Assembly: GCA_963422505.1 (NCBI GenBank)
Contig: OY730195.1
Span: forward strand, 110,761,444 to 110,825,443
Origin: Pseudognaphalium luteoalbum
Taxonomy: Eukaryota; Streptophyta; Magnoliopsida; Asterales; Asteraceae
Reading direction: 5' to 3'
Length of the DNA: 64,000 nucleotides
Position 1 is the first letter of the stretch. Every line of letters begins with the position of its first letter. Positions 1 to 11,198 of the stretch are shown here, piece by piece. Below the pieces are notes generated by a model. That model made no database searches and had not been told where the DNA came from. It saw only the letters and a program-made list of their open reading frames with translations. The position numbers were made by a program, and so were the translations under genes.

Positions 1-1100
1 CATAATCTACCTCCTAAGAATTAACATCCTCCGGTCGTAGATTTCCTATTTTGATTGTATCCTCCATAATCCGAATCAGTATATGCTACTAGATCTAAGT
101 CTCCATCAATTGGATACCAAAGTCCCAGCTTTGGTTGCCCTTTGAGGTAACGGAAGATCCGTTTAACAGCCAGCATATGTGACTCTTTCGGATTGGCCTG
201 ATATCTTGCGCATAGACAAACAACAAACATAATGTCAGGTCTAGAGGCAGTCAAATACATTAGTGATCCAATCATGGCCCTATATAGAGTAGGATCCACA
301 TCCTGATTACTCGATGTATCCGGACCTAGTTTGTGATTAACTGGAATCGGAGTATTATAGACTTTACTGTCATCCATCTTAAATCATTCTAATAACTCAT
401 AACCATATTTAGATTGATGAATAAAGAATCCATCCTTCTTTTGGTCAACTTGTAACCCTAAGAAGAATTTCAACTCTCCTATTGCAGACATCTCAAACCT
501 TTTTCTCATGACTTTCTCAAATTCTTGACACATCTTTTCATCAGAAGATCCAAAGATAATGTCATCAACATAAACTTGTACTAATAGAAAGTCTTTCTTG
601 TTCCATTTTACAAACAATGTACTATCAATTGCTCCTCTTGTAAATCCATTATCAAGTAGATACGTTGATAGTGTTGCATACCACATCCTCGGTGCTTGAT
701 GTAGTCCATATAGAGCCTTATTCAAAAGATATACTCTATCTGGATAAGCATGATCAGCAAACCCTGGAGGTTGAGCAACATACACCAATTCTTCCACTTT
801 GCCATACAAAAAGGCACTCTTAACATCCAACTGATAAACTTTTATATCATAGAATGATGCGAAAGCTAAGAATACTCTAATTGCTTCTAGCCTAGCAACT
901 GGTGCAAACACTTCGTTGTAGTCTATGCCTTCTTGTTGATTAAAACCTTGAACCACTAGACGTGCTTTATTGCGAGTAATGACTCCCTGATCATCTCTCT
1001 TACACTTAAATACCCATCTAGTTCCAATTGGATATTCTCCCTTTGGTAGGTCAACCAACTCCCAAACTTGTATTTTGAGAACTGTTGCAGTTCTTCTTGC
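1..1100 (-). pseudogene. copia reverse transcriptase and partial RNase H
   Basis: The RT domain starts with the typical copia run KGEYPIGTRWVFKCKRD and continues through ARLVVQGFNQQEGIDYNEVFAPVARLEA, LDVKSAFLYG, the intact active-site motif YVDD (in VQVYVDDIIFGS) and FFLGLQV. An in-frame TGA near 380 stands where related elements read Arg, just before FKMDDSKVYNTP. The frame then continues into the RNase H-like part (MIGSLMYLTASRPDI, AYTDSDYGG, NRKSTTGG). Another in-frame stop (TAA, probably from CAA) lies at about 21-23. A frameshift near 1060 separates it from the integrase reading frame. In a live copy this enzyme copies element RNA to cDNA in cytoplasmic particles. Confidence 0.92.
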
Positions 1101-3022
1101 ATAGCTTCAACCCATGAGCTTTCTTTGAGAGCCATTTGCACATTTTTAGGCTCAACTTGTGAGATAAAGCATGAATATAGACATTGATTAGGAATCCCTA
1201 TCTCTTTCATAGCAGTATACAAGCTTTCTAAATCTTCAGAAGTACTAACTTTAGATTGAGTCCTAGTCTGAACAGGAGTATTAATATCATCGATGATGTT
1301 TTCAACGGAATGATTCTTACTCATTCTTGTAACCGGTATAGGGTCAACTATTAACTCATCTCCTAAGTTAGTACCAATCTCTTCTAATGAAGGCATTTCT
1401 TCTGAACTTCCTGAAGAGATCTTTAAATGGTTCAAAGAAGTAAGCACATCATCAAACGTCGTTTGAAGATCTTTTTCAGAATCTTCTGTTTCTTGATACT
1501 TATCCTTTGAAAATTGTTGAGACCCACTTGAAGAAGCTTCATTTGAGTCATCTGTTGTACTGATTCCAGATTTCGGCACACTCGATGTTGAAGACGAACC
1601 ATTGTCCAAGTCTCCAGTCAATAAATGTTGTGAAATCTCTGAATCACTGACAAAGTCACTTATGGGAACATTAAATGACTGAAAGAGATCGGAATAGTCA
1701 AATTGCCAATCTAATCCCTTATGCACATCCGGTGTATAGCTTGTAACTTCAATGTTATAAACTATCTCCAGACGACTAGTGATCTTATTGAAAACCCTTT
1801 TATTTGGAGAATTAGGCATATTACCTAAGAAAAATCCTTCGTCAGCCTTCTCACCAAATTTAGCTTGATTCCCGATTTTCAATATCGTACAAGCAACTCC
1901 AAAGGGTTCAAATCCTTTTAAGTTTGGTTTCTTATTGTTCAAAAGCTCATAACAAGTCTTATTATGCTTTTTAACCGTAAGAACTCTATTCAGAACATGA
2001 CATGCTGTATTCACTGCTTCTGCCCAAAAGATGACCGGAAGCTTTGAATCTGCAAGCATTGTTCTAGTAGCTTCAATCAACGTTCTGTTCTTCCTTTTAG
2101 CCACACCATTCTGTTGAGGTTCATATGGTGCACTGAATTGATGAATTATCCCTTTGCTTAAGCAATAGATATCTAACGTTGAATTCTTGAATTTTGTTCC
2201 ATTATCACTACGAATACGCTTAACTCTCATTTTGTATACATTCTCAATTTGATCTAAAAACTCAATTAGAATACCTGGAGTTTCATCCTTAGATCCTAAG
2301 AAAAATACCCACGAGAATCTAGAGTACTCATCTGTGACAACTAGACAGTACCATTTGCCACCTATGCTTCTTTTGCTTATTGGGCCGAAGAGATCCATAT
2401 GTAGCAAATCAAATGGAGAGGAGATTGAGTTCTCAGTCTTAGATCTATGTGGTTTCTTATGCTGTTTTCCTTTCATACAAGGAACACACTTATCCTCAGA
2501 CTTGAAACGTTTTTGCGGTACACCCAAAACTAAACCATTTTTCGTTATGTAGTTCATTTTTCTCCAGTTTAGATGTGCCATTCTCCTATGCCATAGTAGC
2601 GCATCTGCTTCTGAAGCCTTGGATAGTAAACATGTAGATACCATTGAAGAAGTAGGAACACCCATGTTTATTGCATAGATATCCTTCTTCCTTGGTGCCC
2701 TCATCAATATCCATTCTTCAGGGATTGTGAAGCCTGGCTTCAGGACTAAAGCCTCCTTTTCATTAAAATGAACTGGATGACCTTTATCGCAGACTTGGGA
2801 AACACTCACTAGGTTGTGAGTTAGTTCTTCAACATAATTCACATCCTCTAGAGTTAAAGTTCCATTTGAAACTTTTCCTTTCCCAGTAATTACTCCTCCT
2901 TTGTCTCCTGCAAAATTTACTTTTTGCTTGAAACCTTCTCTGAAGTCCCTCAGTAGACTTCTTTCACCTGTCATGTGTCTTGAGCATCCACTGTCTACAT
3001 ACCACCAGCTGTCCTTGTTCAC
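956..3022 (-). pseudogene. copia protease end, GAG-pre-integrase and integrase
   Basis: The start WWYVDSGCSRHMTG is the aspartic protease active-site region of plant copia elements (D-S-G-C). It is followed by the pre-integrase zinc-binding segment (H-x-R-x-A-H-L-N ... C-x-P-C-x-x-G-K) and the integrase core. The two catalytic Asp are visible in LLHMDLFGP and RSDNGTKF. The expected catalytic Glu in QQNGVxERKNRTL is Lys (QQNGVAKRKNRTL), a single GAA-to-AAA type change that should abolish strand transfer. The C-terminal half (about residues 430-620) is Ser/Thr/Asp/Glu-rich linker, normal for the family. The frame ends in shifted sequence near 1060, where RT continues in another frame. Confidence 0.92.
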
Positions 3023-3055
3023 AGTCTGCTCCTACACATAACAAGTTGTACACAG

Positions 3056-5676
3056 TTAGTTATCAAGAGGGACCCAAGCCATTACGGTCTTGGATTGTCC
3101 CTGATCATCTACAATCTGAACCTCCTTAAAGTAACCATAATTATTCCCATCAGGAATCTTGGTAACCTTCACAGGAGTTTGAGATTGTTGATGATCTGTA
3201 GTCTTAGACCTATGAGGAGAGTGAGTAGAAAACCTCCTAGGCACATATTTAGTTCCCTGTGCACTCGAAGTAGAACCATTCTCAAATTGACTATGGTTTC
3301 TACTTGGGGTCCTAAACCTCGAAGGTGTCTTATCTCTTGGCTTATTGAAAGTATTTTCGTTTAGAGTATAAGCCCTTTTAGGTTTAGGTGGAGAAACACT
3401 ATGAGTACTATCTCTTTTGAGAATGTTTACAGGTTTGCTTCCTAAACCCGGTTTGGAGCCTAACCTATCTACAATCGAACTAGAAATAGTCGGTGTCTTT
3501 TCAGTATTCACTAACTTATGTGATGCTTCCAACTTCTTATTTGGGCAACAAGAAGCTACGTGTCCTTTTTGGTGACACTTGAAGCAAGACATCTGTTTAC
3601 GTGACTTACTAACTTTTGCATCCGCTACCGGAGTTTTAGGCACTAAAGGTTCAATGACATGTCCTTTATTAACCACTTCATCAGTCTTAGTATCATTAAT
3701 TACTCCACCCGGTACAAAATGTACTTTGGTGTGAGGAATTTTCTTACTATCATCAGATGAAGGGTTCTTAATAACACTCTTCTGTGCCTCTAACTTTTCC
3801 GGTTTATTAGTTTCTTTCATCTTAGGGTTAACATCCGCCATCTCAATATCGATTGGAGTTTTAGTGTAATTTGAATTGAATGGGTGAGGCATATCATTAT
3901 AACCTAAACCAGAAATATCCTTCACACTACGCTGAGCACCTAACATTTTATCCATTTCAGATGTTCTATAGCTCTCAAGCTTACGATTCTGAGCTACAAG
4001 TTTTGTTTTGCAATCAGCTAACTCCTTATCCTTATTAGCAATGGACAGATTCAAGTCATTTATGTTCATATAGAGACCGTCTATGATAATTAATTTCTCA
4101 TTCACTGTATCTCTAAAAGCTGTCTTGTCAACCGCATCTGCCTTAATCTTATCCTTTAAGGCTTGTTTATCATCACTTAACCTACATATATCTAACTTAG
4201 CTAGGTCAAGTTCAGATCTTACAGCCTCACTGGATTTACTAAGTGTGCTAAGTTGAGATGACAGGGTATTATTAGTTTCAGTCAAAGTCTTATAGGAATC
4301 AGCATAAGCACTAACTTGGGACTGTAAACTAGAAACTAACTGACACAGATCAACAAGAGAGACAAGATCTAGGCATACCCGTTTTTTATCAGTTTGCAGT
4401 TCAGCCATCTTAGCTACAAAATCTACAGGATCCAAATCTTCTATTGAACCCAAGTCTAACACATCATCAACATTAGCTTAGGTCTTTGGCATTCTCTAGC
4501 AAAGTGTCCTAAACTTTTACAGTTATAACACTTGACCTTGGTTTTATCAAACCCTGATCTGTTACCAACAACCTTTCTTCCATTTTTCTTTAAGAAATTT
4601 TTAACTCTCCTTGACAACAAAGCAAGTTGGTCCTGGAGATCTATTTCTTCAAGATAATCAGGATCTATCTGATCATAGTCTTCATAAAAAAGAATTGGAT
4701 CATTAATCTTACAATCAATATAATTCTCACATGAAGCTACAAATGAAGTAAGAACAGACAGTTGCTGCTCTGCAGATTTCTCACTCATAGGCATCTTTTG
4801 ATATTCTTGAGGTGACTTCTCAGAAGGTTTCCTTTTAGCTTCATTTCCAGATGATGTAATGAAACACAGTTCATCAGTTATCATTTCACCCTTTCCATCA
4901 GCATTACCAACAAACAAAGCAGTGGTCGAGCTGGATGAAGCAGTCGAGATAGAAGTTTTTCCATGATACAGTCCTGGATCCTGAACATGATCAGAATCAG
5001 TATCTTTCGACTTCTTAGTGAAATCATATCCTTTGAGCTTGTCAATAACCTGCTCAAGAGTCATGGTTGCATATCTGGTTTCATTGTCTGTAATCATCAC
5101 ACCATACATCTCCCATTTAGAAGGTAAACCCTCAAGAAACTTGTCGGTTTTCTCTACCTCTTCAATAGTGATTTCATGGTTTTCAATCTCAGATAACAAA
5201 TGGTAGAAACGAGTAATATAAGCATCAAGAGTTTCTCCTTTAAAAGCTTTAAACAAAGTAAACTGCTTTTTCAGAAGCTTCTTCTTGCTTGCTTGCACTT
5301 GTGGACTTCCCTAACATCTTTTCTCAAGCGCTTCCCAGAGTGCTTTAGCAGTATGAAAAGATTTTAACTGATGATTATTTTCCTTAGATAAGCACATCTT
5401 GACACAAGAATGAGCTTTATTCTCATTCTCATAGTATTTCTTTTGTTGTTCACTCATCAGATTATAGGATACCACAACAACAACATTTTGAACAGTTTGG
5501 TTGGGTGCCGTGTATCCTCCTTTGATACACATCCAGATTGAGAGATTATGGAATCTACAGTAAGATTCAAACCTATCTCTCCAACTGTAATAGTCTTCAA
5601 CACGTAACAACTTAGGTGGAGTATTAGATTTTCCAACATTGTGCTCCATCTCGATCATTTTACTAATGTCAGACAT
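3056..5676 (-). pseudogene. copia gag (UBN2-type, two zinc knuckles)
   Basis: The start ATG is at 5676 (MSDISKMIEMEHN). The N-terminal capsid-like domain has YYSWRDRFESYCRF and a long helical part (KKLLKKQFTLFKAFKGETLDAYITRF). Two CCHC knuckles follow: CYNCKSLGHFAREC near 4500-4560 and CFKCHQKGHVASCC near 3550-3600, separated by a coiled-coil-like segment. An in-frame TAG at 5311 interrupts the N-terminal domain (after EKRC), and a frameshift near 4460 lies just after the first knuckle. The gag frame ends at TAA 3056-3058. The protease/integrase resumes in the same frame 34 nt later, past a second stop. Whether those two stops are decay or an original gag/pol boundary cannot be told from one copy. 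Confidence 0.88.
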
Positions 5677-5717
5677 TTTTTAAAAGTTTCAGGAATTAAC
5701 AATCAGAGAAATCAGAA

Positions 5718-5897
5718 AGTTCAATTCGCGGAAACTCGACTCGCAGGACAGGAACTCGGTTCGCAGGGGGGAACTCAGTTCGCAGAGGGGAACTCAGTTC
5801 GCAGGAGAACTCGGTTCGCAGGAGGAACTCAGTTCGCAGAGAGAAACTCAGTTCGCAGGGGAACTCGGTTCGCAGGAGGAACTCAGTTCGCAGAATC
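5718..5897 (-). repeat. direct-repeat array (TTCGCAG motif) in copia leader
   Basis: At least ten near-copies of a 14-17 bp unit built on AACTCGGTTCGCAG / AACTCAGTTCGCAG, separated by G-rich spacers, lie between the gag start and the primer binding site. The same CTCGCAG core recurs inside the 5' LTR at 6375-6535. The array is non-coding on the element's sense strand. Confidence 0.85.
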
Positions 5898-6087
5898 GGC
5901 TGAAAAACCCTAAAACGAAAATTTTAGTTTTCTAATCGATTAATCCCTAAGATTTCGGTCGATTACGAAACTAAAAACTTCCAGAGACTGATTTTGGTTG
6001 CTATTATGAAGAGTAAACGTAACAACAACCCTAAATCTATTGTTATTATCCAAATAGCCTCGAACTAACTAAGTATTTAGCCCGAAA

Positions 6088-6099
6088 GCTCTGATACCA
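6088..6099 (-). other. primer binding site (tRNA-Met type)
   Basis: Minus-strand TGGTATCAGAGC is the standard initiator tRNA-Met complement. It lies 2 nt inside the end of the 5' LTR, as expected for plant copia elements. Confidence 0.93.
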
Positions 6100-6101
6100 A
6101 T

Positions 6102-6699
6102 TGTAAGTCCCTAGTAAGTGGATCGATAACGAGGTTATCTTAGGTATTAAGGTGCGGAATTCCTCAATACTTGGTTCACAGAATATGAACGATTTGTTTC
6201 GCAAGATAATAGCGAATTGATTAATCAACAAGGTTTTGTATCGATTAATTAAAGTTAATTGATCAATACCTAACCTTATGATTGCTTAGAATTGTGTTTT
6301 GTCCTCTAGAAATCGAATGGCCAAAAGTTTTTTACGAATTAAACCAAATTGAATATTTATAGGTTTTAGTCAAACTCGATTCGCAGGTCGATGGTATCTG
6401 CGAGTTGAGTTCAACTCGCAGCCCACGACCAAGCCCATCTCGACTCGGTTCACAGCTCTGCGAGCCCAGATCTCATCTCGCAGGACTAAGTTCTGCGACT
6501 TGAGATCTCATCTCACAGACTTTAATTTGTAACATCGTATTCGATATTCGTCTAACACTTTAACATACTAATATATTTAACGAATATTAATACCAAACTA
6601 ATATCATTTACAAATCCAAATCAATTATACAAACTTGATTACAATAATCACTAGTACTATTACAAGCTAGATCTGTTGTCACACATACATGTCCCAACA
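6102..6699 (-). repeat. 5' LTR of copia element
   Basis: On the minus strand it starts TGTTGGGACA (6699) and ends CTTACA (6102), directly before the primer binding site: a TG...CA terminal structure about 598 bp long. It holds several CTCGCAG motifs, including an inverted pair at 6398-6421. Its partner LTR is outside the window. Confidence 0.85.
6398..6421. repeat. inverted repeat in copia LTR
   Basis: Arms CTGCGAGTT and AACTCGCAG are perfectly complementary over 9 bp, with a 6-nt loop. Further partial copies of the arm follow to about 6535. Confidence 0.85.
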
Positions 6700-6774
6700 A
6701 AAATAGCTTCACATTCATAGAAGCTATGTGAATCTAATTTGATTAAAAGCTTCACACACAAGTTTTATGTTAAC

Positions 6775-7450
6775 TTTATTTCGAAATAGCTTTACATGGT
6801 GTAGCTTTGTGTTAAGCCATTTTTAGTTAAGCTTCACATGGTGTAGCCTTGTGTTAAACCATTTTAGTTAAGCTTCACATGGTGTAGCCTTGTGTTAAGC
6901 CATTTTTAGTTAAGCTTCACATGGTGTAGCCTTGTGTTAAACCATTTTAGTTAAGCTTCACATGGTGTAGCTTTGTGTTAAGCCATTTTTAGTTAAGCTT
7001 CACATAGTATAAAACTTGTTAAGCTAATTCTTGTTAAAGCTTCACATGGTATAAATCATGTTAAGCTATTTTTCTTAATCATAGAATAAAACCATGTTAT
7101 GCTTACTTTTGTAAAAAGCTTCACATGGTTAAAACCATGTTAAGCTTACTTTTGTAAAAAGCTTCACATGGTTAAAATCATGCTAAGCTTACTTTTGTAA
7201 AAAGCTTCACATGGTTAAAACCATGTTAAGCTTGCTTTTGTAAAAAGCTTCATATGTTTAAAACCATGTTAAGCTTATTTTGTGAAAAGCTTCACATGGT
7301 TAAAACCATGTTAAGCTTACTTTGTGAAAAGCTTAACATGGCTAAAACCATGTTAAGCTATGTTTGAGAAAAGCTTCACCATGTTAAAATCATGTTAAGC
7401 AATGTTTGAGAAAAGCTTCACATTGTTGAAACCATGTTAACCTATGCTTG
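6775..7450. repeat. minisatellite, 41-43 bp units, two subtypes
   Basis: About 6780-7060 holds units of the type TTAAGCTTCACATGGTGTAG plus a TTGTGTTAAACCATTTTAG tail. About 7080-7450 holds 43-bp units carrying AAGCTTCACATGGTT followed by AACCATGTTAAGCTT. These two 15-mers are inverted repeats of each other with one mismatch, so each unit can fold back. Divergence rises toward the right end. Confidence 0.9.
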
Positions 7451-7474
7451 AGAAAACAATTTAGCTGGGCTGCT

Positions 7475-9409
7475 TGTGTCACGTCAACAAAACTCAAAAG
7501 ACCCGATCGGGTCAACCCTAAACCCGTACGGGTTGGGGTCAAGCTCGATCGGGTCACATATTTAAAACCCATACGGGTTAGTTTTAATATTGGGCCAAAT
7601 GAGTTAAATTATATTCGGCCAAATGAGTTAAATTAGATTGGGCTAAAACCTATTAAGTTATATTGGGCCAAGTGTTGGACCAAGCCCAACGAGCCGTTTA
7701 AACTTTAAGACATAAAACACGACTCGACTTAATATTTGGAACGATAACGAATAAATGATGATATAAACGGATTATATATTGGAACGAGTAAAATGAAACG
7801 AGCAGAACATTTAGTACGAACTTTATATTGGGTATATACATATATATATATATATATGTATATACGAATGACAAACAATTTTATATATAAATATACGGAC
7901 TTATGATGATCACAATTATATAATATATATGTAATGAACTAATTATATATATACATACGACGATGACAAGTAATATATATTTGAATATATGTATTCAGCT
8001 AATAAGTATATGTTTATATACTTACACACAACGAAGGTTTACTCAAGGAACATATTTCGAAAAATAATAATTATTTTCAACATTTATCACCAACGACTTG
8101 TGTAAATTTAAGAAATTTACCATTTCTTCAAAACAATCAAATTATTAATATAATTTGACAAACGATCAACATACTTATGTTTACCCACCTATATTGTATA
8201 GGTTAACTATTTCGGGTGACGCCACTTTTCTTGCTAGCTCTCACATCCACTACTGCTACCATTGAGTTCACAACCCCTACCTTTTACTTGTTTTAAATGT
8301 TTTTAAAACGAGGGGTGGAAAACATAGAACTATATGCTATTACATGCAACTTGTTTTATATAATTACTTGACATGCTTTTATACTAAACTGATTTATATA
8401 AATGCTTTATGCTTTATACACAATTGTCAATTATATGAAAATTTTTTCATAACTATTTGGGAATAAGACAACGAATCTTGGTACGAACCTAGGTTTACGT
8501 GATGTAGTTGTAGTGCACATAAGTCCCAGTGCTTGCAACCTATAACCATTAGCTAGGTGACTCTAGCCACTGAGTATACAGATAGTATTATCGATTTGAC
8601 AACCCTCCCAGGATATAACTCGTTGGTCATTCCAACCACACGATGGCAGTCGTAAAGAGGAGTGTATACTTACCATGTTACTGAGGCAACAACATCAACT
8701 AGTCGTGGATTGGTTATAGCACTAGGTATCGTTACTTTAACTCTAAAGGTTTAGCTCACCTTAGAGGGATCATCGTCTATATTTCCCACAAAACTATGTA
8801 ACTACTTTATAGGAAAATGTGTTCCTACACATGATTACTTTTAGGAAACGTTTACCTTGATTGGCTAAACTTGGTTTTCCTACGAAACTATTATATAGGA
8901 AATGTTTACTTGATTGTTAAACCCGTTTTTCCTGAAAACTATTTATTAGGAAATGTTTTTGATTAAACTTGTGTTTCCTACATAACTATTACTTGTAGTA
9001 AGAATGACATTCTTAGATCATATAGGAAATGTTTTCTTTTAATAGAATAACTTGGGTTTCCTATCATACATATAAACATTCTGTTTGTGTACATGAATGA
9101 TTTATACATACTTGGTTTATCTACGTATATACTAAACCTATGAATTCACTCAACATTCAATGTTGACGGTTTACTATGTTTTTCAGGGAATTAGGACTCA
9201 GGTACTACGCATGCATAAAGGACGTAACTTTAACTTTGGCATCTTAAATATATATGTTTTGTATGATCATATGCTCTGATACAGTGAATGCACTATTGTA
9301 ACATCAGCACCCCCGCTGTTAAACTGTATACTTAAATTGCTTCCGCTAATAGTCAAATGTTTCCGGTAAGTATTTAATAAACGCAATTACCGATTTTGAG
9401 GGTGTGACA
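7475..9409 (+). repeat. probable solo gypsy LTR
   Basis: The 3' end is GAGGGTGTGACA (9409), the same terminus as the gypsy LTRs at 14215 and 21233. The internal stretch 8260-8325 (a TCACA-CCCC box followed by T-rich DNA and GGGGTGGAAAACAT) matches in layout the gypsy 5' LTR at 13470-13525. The proposed start TGTGTCACGTCAAC at 7475 resembles TGTGACATCCGTCAAA at 11199. No target-site duplication was found (CTGCT versus GTAGC), so the 5' boundary is uncertain. No coding sequence is attached. Confidence 0.5.
7500..7579. repeat. cluster of 14-bp palindromes
   Basis: GACCCGATCGGGTC (7500-7513) and AACCCGTACGGGTT (7521-7534) are perfect palindromes. GCTCGATCGGGTC (7543-7555) and AACCCATACGGGTT (7566-7579) are one-mismatch versions. 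All are centred on a CG-containing core, close to the proposed LTR start. Confidence 0.92.
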
Positions 9410-9689
9410 GTAGCACCCGTGGTGGTGAACCTACATTTTATCGAATTCATGTACATGTGTTTGTTATTTCACCTGCATTTTTACTCATCAGCTGAATTCT
9501 ATTTTATTCATTCATTGTGTCTGTTTGTACCAATACTGTGGCTCTAACCCCTGTAATTATGCAATGAATTTGTACGTGTGTAGGAAATAACTTATTATGT
9601 TCTGATACCTTTTTTTGCAAACGCCCAACTTCAATACTGGAAGGAACAGGAATACAAAAATCTGATACGAGCGTTCATTTGTACTCTCA

Positions 9690-11045
9690 ATTCATGTGCA
9701 GGTCAGATGACTGAAGAACTACTTGAGCACAGAATAGGAGGAACACTAAACCGACTTTGGTTTGATGTCGGAACCTCTTTGGATAGATATAATAACGCAA
9801 GTCAATAAAGGAAGTGACTGATTACTAAATGGATATACAGCAAGTACATCCAATCTTCTTGTAATTTAGTGGATCGCTATATACAGAAAGAAAGGTATCT
9901 CCTGATTCGAAATTTTATTACTATTAGTTTCCTAATAATTCTGTATCGCCCAGATTGTAAATCTGTACTCGTACATATACTTCGTGGATGCTTCTTTTTT
10001 CTTATTCCAACATAATGCTCTTAGAACTACACTCACCGCATATTAAAGCTTATTAGTGCTCCTTTCCATTATGTTCTGGTACTCGCATGGACAATAGAAA
10101 TGAAAAGTTACTATATAAACTTCCGTGTTCACTTCATAAATCTAGCCTCCATGGGGAACTGAAGTTGATTTCATTACACATTTTCTATATTTTTCTGTTT
10201 TGTTACAAGAGATGGACTCTGAAGAAACAACGCTCAGATTTTCTGCCTTTTGCGTTCAGATTAGTTTAGTTCACTTGATTTTAGTTCGGGTATGCAGATA
10301 ATTAAATAATAATTTCCCTTATGAAAATATAGATTGTTTTCCAAGTATTTTGGTTATTGCTATCCAAACTGATCATGTGTTTTCGCTATCATTTCTCACT
10401 AAGTGATCATAAATCATAGGTGTCAATTCTAATTTCCCCAACTAAACTCTTCACAGCTGCTTGTCAACTTTCAAATCTTTCAGTTTCAAGTATAGAATTT
10501 GGCTTACACACTGCAACTATGCATGCCGGTCAGAATCTTGATTTTTGGTCCATGGTTATTAGGTTGATGTTTCGAAATAAATGTGCAGGTCAGATGAGTG
10601 AAGAACTTGAGCACAGAATAGGAACACTAACCTAGTTTAGGTTGATGCTGGAATCTCTTTAGACATATATATTAATGCGACTCAATAAAGGAACCAAGGA
10701 ATTAGCGATGGAAATATAGTAAGTACATCCAATCGCGTAACTTAGTGGATCGCAAGATTTAGAAAAAAGGAATCTCCTGATTGGAAAACCATTACTATTA
10801 GTCTCCCAATACTTCAGTATCACCGAATAGGCTGATTGTAAATCTGTACTATCACATATGTTTAAAACCATATAGCTCCAGGATGCTTTGTTTTTATTCG
10901 AACATACACTGTTGAAGCTTATTTAGTTACCCTTTCAATATGTTTTGGGACTTGCATGAGCAACAGATCATAGTGAATGAACAAAGGAGAAATGAAAAGT
11001 TACTAAATAACCTTCCGTGTTCAATTTATATATCTAGCTATGTAG
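9690..11045. repeat. two tandem degenerate copies of a dispersed repeat
   Basis: Segments near 9690-10165 and 10580-11045 share the run GTGCAGGTCAGATGA(C/G)TGAAGAAC, then GAGCACAGAATAGGA, TAAGTACATCCAATC, GATTGTAAATCTGTACT and GAAATGAAAAGTTACTA. Better-preserved copies are at 21455-21975 and (part) 40535-40671. The start resembles an exon (AG acceptor, open frame, AGTAAGTAC donor), but every copy here is broken. I see no gene in 9410-9690 or 10165-10580. Confidence 0.7.
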
Positions 11046-11198
11046 AAATTTGAGGTGGTCCCGCATGGCATACTGACATCCATCTCTCTCGTTTATGTTG
11101 ACATTCAGTATTTCAGTGGAAGGCATACGCCAGAAGTTGATTGCACAAGACAGCCCCCTGCATATAAATGTTAGATTACTTAATACTGTCCCCATAAT

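Larger units (their letters stand above)
1..6699 (-). mobile_element. Ty1/copia LTR retrotransposon, 3' end outside window
   Basis: Read on the minus strand, the order is 5' LTR (6699-6102), tRNA-Met-type primer binding site, a repeat-rich leader, gag with zinc knuckles, protease/integrase, reverse transcriptase and the start of RNase H, which runs off the window's left edge. The order gag-PR-IN-RT-RH defines Ty1/copia. The coding region is broken by in-frame stops (near 21, 378, 3020-3058 and 5311) and by frameshifts near 1060 and 4460. The integrase catalytic Glu is also lost, so this copy is non-autonomous. The 3' LTR and target-site duplication lie outside the window and could not be checked. 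Confidence 0.93.

Noticed and set aside
5718..5897. CRISPR-like array of short direct repeats
   Set aside because: Spacers are 1-6 bp G-rich variants, not unique 30-mers, and it lies in a plant retroelement leader.
7440..7640. Complementary 60-residue ORFs over the palindrome cluster
   Set aside because: They reflect the palindromes, not coding.
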